64,000 bases of DNA, from contig CM060900.1 of NCBI GenBank assembly GCA_030762935.1, positions 402,183,632 through 402,247,631 on the forward strand, read 5' to 3'. The DNA comes from Hymenopus coronatus (lineage: Eukaryota > Arthropoda > Insecta > Mantodea > Hymenopodidae). Position 1 is the first letter of the stretch; each line of letters opens with the position of its first letter. Position numbers and translations under genes: made by a program. The notes beneath the pieces are model-generated. The model was not told the DNA's origin. It made no database searches and saw only the letters and a program-made list of their open reading frames with translations. This document shows positions 33,191 through 44,850 of this stretch, one piece after another.

Positions 33191-33359
33191 TTTATGAATT
33201 ATTGATACTACTGTACACAAGGGGTATCCTAAAGCCAAAAAAAATTGTATTTGAACGTTTTGCGTTATCTTTTCACTTAAAAATGCGCAAACTAAGTCAT
33301 CAAATGTATTAACATGACTTAGGTTCCACATAAAATGTAGACTTGATGAGGTAACGGAG

Positions 33360-33740
33360 GGGACACCTTGTACCTCGACCCATGTGGATCCTTTTTGGCT
33401 ACCATCCCCAGGAGGTTATAGGCCGCAGGCCGACTGGCCGACAGAGTCGCGCAGAAGTCCCTAATGATTTCAAGCCTGATGGCTCGGTCACACCGGCGGA
33501 ATGCTCAGAGAAGGCTTCTCAACTGGAGGAGAATTCCACCACCTGCGACAGCTCAGAAGAGGCTGTCATCTAGCAAGGCCGAGAGCTTTCCAACAAAAAA
33601 GCATCTGCACCTTTTATCTGACACCGACACTGCACAGTGACACCCTGAGGCATGAAAGAGGAAGAGAAATGATAAGAAATGAGGGGAAGTATATTCACGA
33701 TAGAAGAGAAACGACCCCAACATTCTCCTAGGCAACCAGG
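33360..33740. other. GC-richer fragment of unknown origin
   Basis: Stands out in composition (for example GCCGCAGGCCGACTGGCCGA and CACACCGGCGGAATGCTCAG). It has a 63-codon open frame with no recognised similarity. Probably an unidentified repeat or transposon fragment. Confidence 0.3.
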
Positions 33741-34339
33741 AAAAACCACGAATAATTCATGGTCAAAGTGGTGGTGGGGCAAATAATCAGAAAATCCAAG
33801 TGGGCATCTCGGTTATTAATCAGAATTTTAAAGGCTTATACAACAAAGGATTTTAAGCATGTGTCTCAAGTCATAACCCTTGTTACATATCAATTCCAAA
33901 TAGGATGAATATTTAAGATGTTGCGTTACAATTATTCACATGGACCAACTCGAGCATCAGTTTAGTCCCGATTGCATTGCAAGAAGAAGATGCTCAATTT
34001 TGATACTGTTAAACCTTTTATATTTAAATTTGTATTTAAACCCTGGAGAATGCCCCTTTATTGCCCGTTTTTAAAACCTCACATGGCATATGTTTCCCAG
34101 GGACAATACAAAGGCATGCGGATAATGGAAGTAGAGAGAGTGGAAAGGATAAAGTGAGAAAGAGGAAAAAATAGTGAAGAAAAATAGTGGCGAAGTGCCG
34201 GATAATTATGTATAGAACATGACAGGAAGAAGCAACGAGAAAGCAGGAGGAAGACATGAATCTCTGCAATTGAATGCGAATAGACATGCGGATTCTGCTA
34301 GTAACTACTACCAATCGTAATCAAACAATTTCTGTTTAT
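33741..34339. other. Spacer, nothing recognised
   Basis: A/G-rich around 34130-34260. No supported feature. Confidence 0.4.
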
Positions 34340-34520
34340 ATCTTACTTTCCCTTCTACGGACCTAGTAGGTAGAGGAAGAATTGTGTGCCGCCCAAATAT
34401 TCGATATCAAGAGTTGACCGGAAATACTGCTTTGGTAGTTTTAGAAAAGTGTGTGTGTGCACGCGCGCGTGCGTTACTTTACTCACGAATGTTTGTACAT
34501 TCTGTTATAAAACTTGGTTT
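34340..34520 (+). repeat. Family P, 5' fragment
   Basis: TACTTTCCCTTCTACGGACC, AGTAGGTAGAGGAAGAATTG, AAATATTCGATATCAAGAG, then a GTGTGTGTGCACGCGCGCG tract. Confidence 0.72.
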
Positions 34521-36849
34521 GTAATATTTTAGGACCGCTTATCAGTACTCGACCACTTAATTTACTCCTCAAAGGGGTTTGCAATAGTGAGGGGAGCATA
34601 ATTAATCATTCGAAGCGGGTTGCTTGTTATTGAGTTTCGTGAAAGACATTACGTAATGGAATTCAAAATCAAATGGTTTCTGTAAATATTTATATAATCT
34701 TGGCAAAAAAAAAAAAACTTTAATCAAACTATAGACATTTTTATTTTTCTTGTTCGTGTACTAAAAAAACTTTATTTATTTTAATTTTGCATATTTTACT
34801 ATCGTTTTCTAGCTAACGATGGAAACAGCACAGCACAGCACAAGGAAACGTCGAATCTTTACTAACATTACAATAAAACGAAAAGGTTTACTATCGAATT
34901 TATAAAAATCGTAAGAAAATATAATTATTTTAAAAAATCCAAGCAAAAGAGAGGGGGAGAGAAATAAAGAGAGGTAGGCCGAGAGAGCAAGACAAGGAGA
35001 GAAACGACCTCCATATTTAACACAACAAGACATATATCACTGAGTGTTCTGCTAATTTTATAATAACTCCGGCATTATTTCCATATAGTATTTTTCGATT
35101 CTGTTCCTGGAATAGTTAAAATAAAGACTATCTAAGACTAGCGCTAAAGAAATACTTGCTAGAGTACTAGCGAACTCATCAGCCATCTCGTGGTATTACC
35201 TACAACAAAGAGGGGGTAAAATTGGTAAACAACCTATTGTCATATTTTTATTTTAGGGGAATGCAAATATTACTGACAACCTCTTTGGAGATAATCATAT
35301 TTTGCGTGTAAAACAAATCTAAATTTTCTAGTTGGACCAATTGAAATGGTTTTTATCTTATGTGCATTAAACTAACGTTATGATGACCTAAGAACGTATA
35401 TGCGCTACTAGTAATACTTCCTTCTTTGCACGTTTTCCTTCTGTAACGATTTCCTGCACCAAACCGTCCCATATTAAGCAGCTTTTGTCCTACTACTGGG
35501 ACAATCCTTAGAACAACCATCGTAAAACTAAATGCCGGAATATGCATATAAGAAGTTCAAGAGGTGATAATTCCAACTACCCAAAAGGAAAATTATAAAT
35601 ATAAATCATTAATGAGATATGATCAATTCATCAAATCCAAATAAACCAAAATCTATTGCAATGTCCCCACAGAGATAAAATTGAAGCCCCTGAAAGAAAC
35701 ATGTCATTTTTCTTCACTTTAGTAAATGTAGGATAATAAATAGCACCAGAAACACGTCTTATGTCTTCAAGATTTTGTAAAAAATTAAGCCAAAACATGT
35801 GTATATAAGAACGCGAGGGACAGTGACCACATGATTGCTTTTGTATGCGTTAGGATGATGGCCTCACCACGATAGTAGCATAGTGTCAGAATACCGACCG
35901 AGTTATTAGCCGTTTTCATAAATTTAAATAGAATCCAGTCAATTGAAAAGTACCGCTAGCAGAAAAAAAAAAACAAAAAAAAAAACAGCCAACCAAAGAG
36001 GGTTTTCGGTAGTCAGTATGCATGCAAGCGTCGAAAAATCACATTTTGTGTCAAATCAGTCGCTAGGGTAACATGCTGTTCAGTTGTCAGAAATGAGACG
36101 CTATTAAGATAAAGAATAAGTTAACAAAGTGCGTACACGCAAAATGCAAAAAGTATATTCAACCGAATAACCGCGTGCAAAATACACTGAGTCATGAGTA
36201 TTCAAAGCATTGAGAGCACTGTTTGTTAAGTGGAAGTGAGATAGCCGCGCATGAAAGATATAGCGAACTTAAGCAAACGAAGGAACCGCAAAACAACTAA
36301 ACAGTGACCGAGCATAGCATTAAGATTACCTACGTGTAAAGAAAATTGCGACAGTGAATTAAGGTGTGTGTGTGTGTGTGTGTGTGCATGTACGTGCATA
36401 TACTAGAAAACTGGATACTTGTGTCCGTATTAAATTCCGAGGTTCACCGAGAAACTGGTGCGGGAGTAAGTGCGGGGTCATTTGAAACGTGAAATATAAA
36501 TTAATTGCAGAGAACAATGCACATGCAACCATATTGTGTCAAGTGAAATTCAGTATTGTTTTTCCAGAGAAAACCCACAGCAACCCCTATCTTGCATTTC
36601 CGCAGATCCACATCCCCTGTAACCCATTAAAAGTAGTCGAACAGACACCAACGACCACCCTGAGATGTGCAATTCCAAATCCTTTACGAAGACATCAGGA
36701 GGTCAAAGGTTCCCTCTGTCACGTCCCCGGTGAACCCAACAACGATATACGACCTCTGGAAGACTACATAATTGAGGTGACAAGCCTCAATAGTTTGAAA
36801 CATTTTCGGAATGTCAAAATATTTTTAAATTATTTTTATTTTTCATCAG
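34521..36849. other. Long intergenic stretch with simple repeats only
   Basis: Holds a (GT)n array at 36365-36386 and short A runs. A 154-codon open frame at 36489-36953 has no recognisable domain and overlaps the tail of a mariner relic on the opposite strand, so it is not annotated as a gene. Confidence 0.4.
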
Positions 36850-37330
36850 TCTCCCTCGATATCAACGCACTTGGGCCAGCACTGCTCCATGACCTGCATC
36901 CCGTCATGGAACTCGTGTTTCTACAGGTCTGTAGAATACGATTGACGATTTAAGTTCTTCATTGGACGAAAAGGTCTTTCCACCAAGGATTTTTCCTAGT
37001 TTAGGTAACAGATGGAAAAAAGGGTACAAGGTGGATTGGCAGTGAATCATACCTCGTTGCTTTGAGTTTCATCATTGCAACAGCACTAATGCGAGGGCGA
37101 GCATGGTCCTGATGGAAGATATCCTATTTCTTTGCCAAACTTGGTATTTTCTCTCTTATTTTTGATCTTCATTTAGTCCAGAAGTTTAGCATAACACGCG
37201 TCAGTATTAGATTTTCCACAGTGAAGATAATTAGCAGCATACCCTTAACATCCCAAAGAAATGACACCGTAACCTTCCTGGATGATTTCACTCACTTTGC
37301 TCTCTTTGGTGAACATTTTTATATTTCCGT
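36850..37330 (-). pseudogene. mariner transposase, C-terminal half
   Basis: On the minus strand the translation gives NTDACYAKLLD (the region before the catalytic centre), GPCSPSH-like degenerate sequence, and PWWKDLFV. It ends with EFHDGMQVMEQCWPKCVDIE and then GD and a stop. The last block matches the C-terminus shared by mariner-type transposases (a DGM...RW.KC...GDYVE pattern). Downstream on the minus strand, ATTCCGAAAATGTTTCAAA looks like the approach to the 3' inverted repeat. Heavily decayed with many stops. The N-terminal half was not found. Confidence 0.62.
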
Positions 37331-38139
37331 TGTTTACACAACCGTTTTTGTTCTTGTTATGTAGTCGTGTACCTTCTTTTATAATTTGCTACAAATGAAC
37401 ACATAAAGTAAATAGAAAATTTATGAAAACGAGCTAAACTTTGCTCAGAGATTTTCATTCTGATTTGCTTTTCATCGTTAGCGGCACCTATATTGCAGGT
37501 AATTTTTTCTATGTCCAAGTCCTCTCTTTTACGCACTTTTCTTGGTGTTCAGATATTCAGCAATTTTGAACACCTTTTTTCAATAACTCTGCAGAACCAT
37601 GTCGTATACTTCGTTAGTGATTTCTGTTATGAATTTCTATCTTCTGTTGCATGCGTCATCTTCCAAGCCTTATTTATGATGCTGGTTAGAGTGTTTGTGA
37701 GGTACTTAATACAGCATGGTGCTCAATATTTGTTGTTGCCCTACGCATTTCGACATTGTAAAAGAAAGCTATGACTAAGCAATTCTGAGAACTTAAAAAA
37801 ATTACTCTCGTATTATGCGTAATTTTAAAGCTTAAGCGTCTATTAACCTAAATGCATTACTCAAATCTTTGTGTTAATTTTCATTTAAACTGCAATATTA
37901 CTAGGACTTGCCTCGAGAAATGTAAATATTTGTCGGTGATGTTTGTTACAAGAGAACTTTATTGAAATAAGATATCCACAGCAGGAAAGTTTGGGATCTA
38001 GTCACAGGTAATATCCTGGGAAGCTCGTCTACAACTGATATACGATAACTAAGCTACAGGTGTGGAAAGGCTGCCATTCTGATTAGAATTGTGTAAACAA
38101 TAAATATAGAACCAGACTGTAAATTTCAATTCCGTATTT
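37331..38139. other. Spacer, nothing recognised
   Basis: No supported feature. Confidence 0.4.
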
Positions 38140-38212
38140 GGAATTTTAACCAAGGATCATCCAGTTTCACGTTCGATTGCTCTAACCAACTGGGCTACCA
38201 TAGCAGCAAACG
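38140..38212 (-). mobile_element. tRNA-like fragment (SINE head or tRNA pseudogene)
   Basis: On the minus strand, ATGGTAGCCCAGTTGGTTAG followed by AGC gives a convincing A-box. A degenerate B-box (TTGGTTAAAATTCC) follows at the expected distance. The acceptor stem is not paired, so a working tRNA is unlikely. Confidence 0.45.
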
Positions 38213-39078
38213 ACCTAACATTAAAGTGTCCAAACCGACTCGCATTTTTCCCGGTAAACCACGAGATATCAAAACTCTTTTTGAGATGACATACACCATT
38301 GGCGTACAATTGATAAGGGCCCCGGACAGAAACCTAAGATCCATTATTCAAATCCCGGCTATGTCGTTTAATTTTGCAGTCTGATTCTCTCTCTTCAACC
38401 TTGTCCTTCATACGGTTTATGGAAAAGATCATTTAATTACTAATAGTATAGAAACTTTATTAATCTAAATATCTAAATATGCATTAAAACCACAAACGAA
38501 TATTTTCTGAAATTTTCAATTTTTTTTATAAATATACGTTGTTTAAGTATGTAATTGGTGTGCTAATGCATATTCCTTATTTTTATTTATCTATGTATGG
38601 TGATTTTACATTCAATTCGGCAAAATAAATTACTATTAAACTTGGAACCTGTGAATGTTTCAGCCCACACTTAGAGGCGAGGCTATATTTTTCTCTTAAG
38701 AGCTCATTCTATGTATAAAGACGAATCAAAATATCATTTCAGTATATAAGAGGGCTTATTCCAACAGAAAAAGAATCCCCCCCCCCGCACTTTTCGTCAC
38801 ATTTTAATTTAAAAAAAAAATATGGCAAGTCTCGCTGAAGTAAATGGAGAAGAGCAACATATCTTCAGTTTTTTTATTTAACTCTATTCTTTAGCGTCTT
38901 GTTTCGACACAATTTAACATCTTTGGGTTTTACAAATCATAGTTTACGCTGAGCGGCTGAATAACTAAAAACACGTATATAGTCTATCCACATTCTTTTC
39001 GGCCAGCAGCTACAAAAGAGGGGAAAGACAGCTCCTGCACTAAGCGGCACCCTTTCCCCTCCTACAAGCCCTGGCCCC

Positions 39079-39113
<35 letters not shown>

Positions 39114-40285
39114 ATGGACTGAACCTCACAATGCTGTGTTATTTACGTCCATTCGCTATCAGGCGCTCATACTTTCGATATAAATATAATGAACATTTTA
39201 AGTTGTATTTCTTTCCTTCTATTTAAAGTGTAATGAAATAGTTTATCATTGATTTTGTTTATTAATGTTTAAGTTAACTCTTTTACGTTCTGTGTATTAA
39301 TTTTACTCCACGTTTTAAATAAAATACTGAACTGACGTATTGATAAGTCCCTTAGTTTCTTATAGTTATAAAGTACCTATTTGAATTTTCAATAAGTACA
39401 GAATAAGAAATCGTTTACGCTGAAATATTTTATTCTGTTTTATTGTTTTACTCAAATTTAAAAATGTACATTTTAGTTTTAGCTACTGAAACTACGCGAA
39501 AGAATGTTTTGTAAATTAAACACCAGTTGCAAAATTAGTATAGATTTCCTAAAACAGTCAGCGATATCGAAAAGAGAGCGCTCATTCTAGTCTGCGGCGG
39601 CTCTGAGCATACTCACCAGATATGATTTTCCCACTCAGCTGCAAGGGAAACCACACTTGCCATACCGTCTGCATTACGAATTGTTTTTTCTTCAAATTTT
39701 GAGAATTGGGGGGGGGTTATGTTCAATTAACCTCTTTAAATGTGCTCAACAAGGTGTATGTCTGTTGTAAAGGATGCCATTTGTACCACTTAAAATCCGT
39801 ACCACCAAAAGAACGGGGGCTATAATAGGAAACAATCTCTAAAACCATTAAACATCTCACATTACTGAGTTGCATAATAGCAAACTACGACTTTAATCAC
39901 GGCTTTTTTCACGTAACTTTTCATTTGCAAAATGATTGAACTGCAGAAAAAAGTCTTCCAATGCAGCCTCCAGTGTGAAAATCTATGACGTTTACGTTCG
40001 ATTAAAAATTCTCCTTAGTAACAGAAAACAATACAGTAAAACAACACTAGACTGCAGTTGAGTAAGGCATTATGAATCTGAGATTGCAGCATACAGAAAA
40101 AATATGTATAATTGCTGCTTTAGAACTGGAAAATGCAGGAATTTCTAGGGTTGAAGATCAACACACTATTCTTGTGAACAAACTAGTAAGCCTAAAACAT
40201 GCTTGTTCCCGATTGTCGTAAGAAATATGTTCTTTTAGAAGTGGCGCCAACTTATATTGTGTAAATTTGAATGGGAAAATTAAAT

Positions 40286-40319
<34 letters not shown>

Positions 40320-40359
40320 ACATACGGTTCCAAAATTCATAGCGCACCGGACCATTTTA
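38213..40359. other. Intergenic stretch with two poly(A) runs
   Basis: Poly(A) at 39080-39109 follows a C-rich segment with an inverted pair (AGGGGAAAG and CTTTCCCCT). A second A run lies at about 40290-40317. Neither has a convincing target-site duplication. No gene is recognised. Confidence 0.45.
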
Positions 40360-40690
40360 ATTAGGGTCTCTCTCTTTGTAGAGTTAACCGTTTTTGTTTC
40401 AATTTTTACTTACTTAAACGTTTTCTCAAACGGGAACTCTTTCGTATCTGTCTTGTTTTACTCTTGGCCACACAAAGAAAAGCAAGTTTCAATTATTTCA
40501 CACAGCCAGCGGCTTTTTAATAGAATTGAGATTATTGCTTTAGGATTTACCTTATTTCCGTTCTGCTTAGAAGGAACTAATACAACCATTCTGCTAATGT
40601 TTATCTCGATTACCGCGATTTAGATAAATGAATAATCTGTTGTAACAATAGTTTTTAGAGAAATTCATGTAAATGGAATAGATCCGATTT
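40360..40690 (+). repeat. Family P, 3' half
   Basis: TTTGTAGAGTTAACCGTTTT, TTTCTCAAACGGGAACTC, GTTTATCTCGATTACCGC and GTAAATGGAATAGATCCG. Confidence 0.75.
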
Positions 40691-41030
40691 GTTTTACTCG
40701 TGATCTAAAATTAAGTTTTGCAACGTTTCATATTCGGCACTTATTGAGGCAGTACTAATGACTCCAAGAAGGTATAAATAGCGAACAAGCAAGATAACAT
40801 AAATAAATGTATGTGTTGTAGAAATAAGATTATATTATTATTAAAAAGATGTTAGCATAAGCTTAGTTATAAGAGAGAAGGTATAGCTGAAACTGCACAT
40901 GCCATAAAAGTCCAATCTTTTTCAAGGTTTCTGTGGACAATAGACAGGGAGCTGGGGGAAACGTATAAAACAATGTCCTTGAGTTAAAAAGCCTACGCAA
41001 GTCTTAGAAGGGGTGATGAGATATTAAGAA
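40691..41030. other. Spacer, nothing recognised
   Basis: AT-rich. May include the extreme 3' end of the adjacent LINE, whose boundary is unclear. Confidence 0.35.
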
Positions 41031-41264
41031 TGTGAAAGTTACTAAGTGAGATATTAGGATACCAGGAGCCAGGAGGAGCCAGGAGCAGGAACTAGTCGCC
41101 CGAGTGTACTCGGACGGGGGCAAATCACCACGGTACCTATCCGCTTTTCTCGCGGATTTACCCGTGTGATATAAAAGATGTAGTCTTATGCAAGCGTTTT
41201 TGTCTGTGTCGAAGTAATGTGGGCAGGGTGTTTCCCTCTGTGCAGCCGGCGCGGGCTGGCTTAC

Positions 41265-41324
41265 CTACCTGAGTGGTCACCCACCCAGAGAGGGACCAGG
41301 CCCGATGCTGCTTACCTTGGCCAG
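41265..41324 (-). repeat. 5S-rRNA-like module 1 in the LINE 3' UTR
   Basis: On the minus strand: AAGGTAAGCAGCATCGGGCC, TGGT, CTGGGTGGGTGACCACTCAG. It corresponds to the 3' half of the 5S rRNA internal control region and the stretch behind it (pattern AAGYTAAGCAGCNTCGGGC...TTGGATGGGTGACC). It is diverged from module 2, and the rest of 5S is absent. Confidence 0.78.
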
Positions 41325-41431
41325 CCGCTTGCGGGCTGTCAAGGAAAGCAGTGCCGGCTAGCGGGGGAACTGAAGGGATATAGGTACGGGGTGGGGGAAG
41401 CCAGTGTTGCAGATCTGGTCGGAGTACAACT

Positions 41432-41484
41432 GGACAGTCACCCGTCCAAGTCGGGACCGGGCCCGATGCTGCTTAACTTGGCCG
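41432..41484 (-). repeat. 5S-rRNA-like module 2 in the LINE 3' UTR
   Basis: On the minus strand: CAAGTTAAGCAGCATCGGGC, CCGGTCCC, GACTTGGACGGGTGACTGTC. This is closer to 5S rRNA than module 1. It covers roughly 5S positions 45-90. The 5' third and 3' end of 5S are missing. Confidence 0.83.
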
Positions 41485-41516
41485 GTAGAACTGTAAAGGG
41501 AGAGGCGGCCGGGAAA

Positions 41517-44224
41517 TTACCATCCCAAGGCGTCCTTGGGAAAGCGGTAGCTTACGCGTCTCCTAGGCAGCGTGTGGTCGTAAAGACCGAGAGTGTTCAC
41601 CTGGGGATTTGGGTGGGAAGCAAGTTTAGTGTATATTGTGCGAGCTCTTTCTCGCACAACGTCCACTATGTAAGGGATTCCAGAGTGGGAATGGAGAATG
41701 TGGGACGGGAATCTGCGGTCTGTGCCATATATCATCCTCAATGCCCTGTTCTGCACGGTCTGCAGCCTGCGGATGGTGGAACGAGCCACCGAACCCCAGA
41801 CCTCGCAGCCGTACAGCATCAGGGGCGGGATGACTGCGCGGTACAGCCGTAGTTTTAGGTGTGTAGGCATGGTGGAGCGGAAGATGGGAAACAACTGCCG
41901 TAGGGCAGCATGTCCCAAACCGACCTTCTCCCTGACATGTGGAGTGAAAGTAAGGCCGCGGTCGAGGAAGACTCCAAGGTATTTGGCGGTGCGGACCCAG
42001 GGGATCCGCCGCCGCCGCAACCTCAGCGACCTCTCCGGTCGCCAGCCACGGACTTTAGCCAGCAGTAGAGCTGAGCTCTTCTGCGGGCTGATGGCCATCC
42101 GCCACTGTTCACTCCATCTGCCTATGGCCTGGAGCTGTCTCTGTAGCGGGGGAAGCAATATCGGGCGTTCTTGTTACGCGCCATTATGAGGACATCGTCG
42201 GCATACTGGCACGTAACTGTACTGGGTTCTGTGGGGAAGTCGGACATGTAGGCAGCAAAGAGTAACGGCGACAGCACGCTGCCTTCCGGCACTCCCGCCG
42301 CTATGGGTCTGACTGTGGAATGCCTCCCCTCCAACCTCACCCTGAAAGTGCGGTTCCGAAGGAAGCTACTAAGCAGGTGAAGGTAGGGGGGAGGGATTTC
42401 TGCGTTCTTGAGCTTGTACAAGAGTCCCTGATGCCACGTGGTGGCGAAGGCCTTTTCCACGTCCAAGAGTACCGCGATTGTTTTGAAGTTGTCCTGGAAG
42501 CCCAGGACAGCCTTCTCAGCCAATCGCAGCAACTGCAGGGTTGTGGAATGTCCAGTACGGAAACCAAACTGATGATCCGGGAGTAGGCGTCTCTCTTCGA
42601 AGAGAGGGGTGAGGCGAGGTAGGAGTAACCGCTCGAATACTTTCGAGACGATCGGAAGTAAGCTAATAGATCTGTAGCTTGACGGGAAGACCGGGACCTT
42701 GCCGGGTTTCAAAATGCATACTACCCTCGCCTCCTTCCAACACGTTGGAAAGTGACGTAGGTGCAGGCATGCATTGTAAATCCGTGTCAGGTGGATTACG
42801 GCCTTTCTGGGTAGGTGCTGGAGCATAGGCGCCGTAACGCCGTCATGTCCAGGGGCTTTGTTAGGCTTTAGGTTGTTGAGTTGGGAAGCCACCTCTTTCG
42901 GGGTGACTAAAGGAATGCGGATCTCCTCATGGGGCGGCGGCGGCTCCTCATAGAGGTAGTCTACCGTCGCTTCCACGAGCTCAGTAAAGTCCTCGTCCTG
43001 GGGGTCTTCGCGGGGTTCGAATGGGGACTCCAGATAATCTGCGAAATCCGTGGCTTTATCCTGGGGCTCAAAAGAGAGTCTCCCCCCACGGGTGCCATGG
43101 ATGGGATGCTGAAACTGACTTTTGTCTTTCCTGAGGGATCGGATGATCCTCCAGGGTTGTTTCTCTTCCAGGTTTATATGTGCCATTGTGTGTTCCCAGG
43201 CCGCTTTGCGGTGCGCGCGAAGCAGGCGCCTTGTCAGGAATTTGAACCGCTGGTACACTGCTTGGATCCTGGGATGGCGGAAGCGCTGCCATAGCTTCCG
43301 TACGGTTGCCTTGGCTTTTAGCAGCTGACGGAGTTCATTCGGTATGGTTCTCGGGTTAGGTTTGTTAGATGGGATGTGGTAGGTATGCGCGCATACCACA
43401 TTCAGGAGTTGGCGGGAGAAGGCCGTGGCTGCCGCTTCCAGCGCTTCGATGGAATCGATGCGCGGTCGCGGGTCCACGGTTTGGTTTAGGTCTAGGACGG
43501 CTGCGTCCCAGTCGATCTCATTTATCCAGTCTGGTGTTACCAGAGCTGATACGGTCTCGGTTGTATCCACCACGACAGGGTCATGGTCGGAGTCCAACTC
43601 GTTGACCGCCGAGAGGTCTAGATGAAATGGTGTGTTCTTGGTGATTATGATGTCAAGAACATCCGGCCTGCCGCGAGCCGGATGACACGTAGGTCCTCTC
43701 GGTCCGTGCGCGACGAGGGCGGGGTTGCCGCTGATGAGGCGGTAGAGCCCGCGGCCTCGGGGGTTGTTGGTGCGGCTGTGCCAGAGGGCATGTTTCGCGT
43801 TGAGATCTCCTGCGATGCATACCACTGGGTGAAGGTTGAGTAGGGTGGTGTAGTCCGCTTCATGGAAGCGGTGGTTTGGTGGGTCATATGCAGCTATCAG
43901 CAGCGCGTCTAGCCCGGCGACGGCAAGCCGGATTGCACAGGCCTCCACGTGCTGTAGTGCTGGGAGTTGGACAGGAGTATGGGTTATGTGGTTCTTAATG
44001 AAGATAGCTGTACCGCCACCCTGTCGGCCGACCCGATCGGACCGATGGGTGACGTAACTAGGCAGCGAGAAGTCAGTAACAGCATCCAGATGGGTTTCGC
44101 AAACCATCAGGATGTCAATTCCGTACGATTGTACAAACTCAATTACGCCTGGGCGTTGCCCCCGGATGCCGTTCGCGTTCCAGTACGCGAGTCGCAATGG
44201 TCTCCGAACGAATCTAGAGGCCAT
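41517..44224 (-). pseudogene. LINE ORF2 (APE endonuclease plus reverse transcriptase), one frameshift
   Basis: The frame runs from ATG 44224 for 700 codons, then continues in another frame from about 42158 to 41517; the single break is near 42160-42180. The N-terminus is an APE-type endonuclease that nicks target DNA: LRLAYWNANGIRGQRPG (about residue 10), MVCETHLD (39), VCIAGDLNAKHALWHSR (134) and ELDSDHDPVVVD (about 210). The RT domain spans about residues 420-690: PNKAPGHDGV, SYRSISLLPIVSKVFERLL, HQFGFRTGHST, VLLDVEKAFATTWH, GVPEGSVLSPLLF and the catalytic QYADDVLIMA. The second segment has YLGVFLDRGLTFTPHV and PLMLYGCEVWG. All key residues are present, so it was disabled recently and lightly compared with the other elements here. 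A sequencing error at the break cannot be excluded. Confidence 0.92.
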
Positions 44225-44840
44225 TACTTAGCGGAACCCGGGTACAACAGCTCCAAGGTTTGGAGGAACAGGGTGTGTTTCTGGAGGGGGGAGAGTCTGG
44301 GGTCACGTACTGCAACTTGAAGTTTCGCAGTACAGGTAGGACCTTACTTAGGAGGTCACCGAACCACAGGGCTAGGTTCTGAAGTTCATCCAGGTCCGCC
44401 TGTGGGATGGCCGCTGTAAAGGCCGAAGAAGCCGCTGTGGCGGTAGGTGCAGCGGGAGCCTCCGCTACTGGAGTCGGCACTGTGGCGGCCGCTACTGGAG
44501 ATTCCGCCACTGGTAGCTGCTGGATTGCTGGGGGCGTGGCCTCGGGTCTCACAGAGGTGGGAGCCTCTGATTGGCCCGACTGGCTGGGCGCCCGACGGTT
44601 CTTCTTTCCTCTCCTCCTGGACTTCTTTTTTGGAGAAGTCCGGCGTGGGCCCTCTGTCGAGGGTGTCGGGGCGGCTTCCTCCGTTGACGTAGACGGACCA
44701 GGTTGGGGGGCTGGGGTCTCCGTCAAGGACGGAGCTGGCACAACCTCTGCAGTGACTGCGGGGGTGGGAGTTGCTGCTGCCTCAGCGGCGCGCAGCGTTC
44801 CCTCAGCGCGGTTTAGTTTTATTGGCTCATGAGAAGAGAC
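44214..44840 (-). pseudogene. LINE ORF1, C-terminal part (5'-truncated)
   Basis: Open from about 44840 to the stop at 44214 with no in-frame ATG, as expected for a cut gene. The protein is rich in Pro, Ala, Thr and Ser, with a basic patch (SPKKKSRRRGKKNRRAP) and a C-terminal helix-like block (DLDELQNLALWFGDLLSKVL) typical of the end of jockey-like ORF1 products, which bind the element RNA. The CCHC zinc knuckles and coiled coil usual in such proteins would lie upstream and are missing. Its stop codon lies within the first 11 nt of ORF2 (ATGGCCTCTAG), so the two frames overlap. Confidence 0.75.
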
Positions 44841-44850
44841 GCTACTGAAA

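Larger units (their letters stand above)
41060..44850 (-). mobile_element. Jockey-like non-LTR retrotransposon (GC-rich, 5'-truncated)
   Basis: A minus-strand LINE of about 3.8 kb holding the end of ORF1, nearly all of ORF2 and a GC-rich 3' UTR with two 5S-rRNA-like modules. GC content is visibly far above the AT-rich flanks. Boundaries are estimates: the 5' end is where ORF1 is cut (about 44840), and the 3' end is where GC-rich sequence gives way near 41060. No target-site duplication was found. Confidence 0.8.

Noticed and set aside
33382..33573. 63-codon open frame in a GC-richer patch
   Set aside because: Too short and without any motif; reported only as an unknown fragment.
36489..36953. 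154-codon open frame
   Set aside because: No recognisable domain; its 3' part overlaps the antisense mariner relic; no splice or promoter support.
38140..38212. Functional tRNA gene
   Set aside because: A-box is good but the B-box and acceptor stem are degraded; better read as a SINE head or pseudogene.
39040..39109. C-rich segment plus A30 as a processed pseudogene
   Set aside because: No target duplication and no recognisable transcript; kept as a simple A run.
40290..40317. Poly(A) run as a second retro-insertion
   Set aside because: Only a weak 8-base similarity (TCAACACAC/TCAACATAC) could serve as a target duplication and no polyadenylation signal precedes it.
41217..44320. Several long open frames on the plus strand over the GC-rich LINE
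   Set aside because: They are antisense to ORF1/ORF2, have no domain, and follow from high GC content.
44600..44760. Proline/alanine-rich open frame as a host structural protein
   Set aside because: It is directly upstream of and overlaps LINE ORF2 and fits the end of LINE ORF1.
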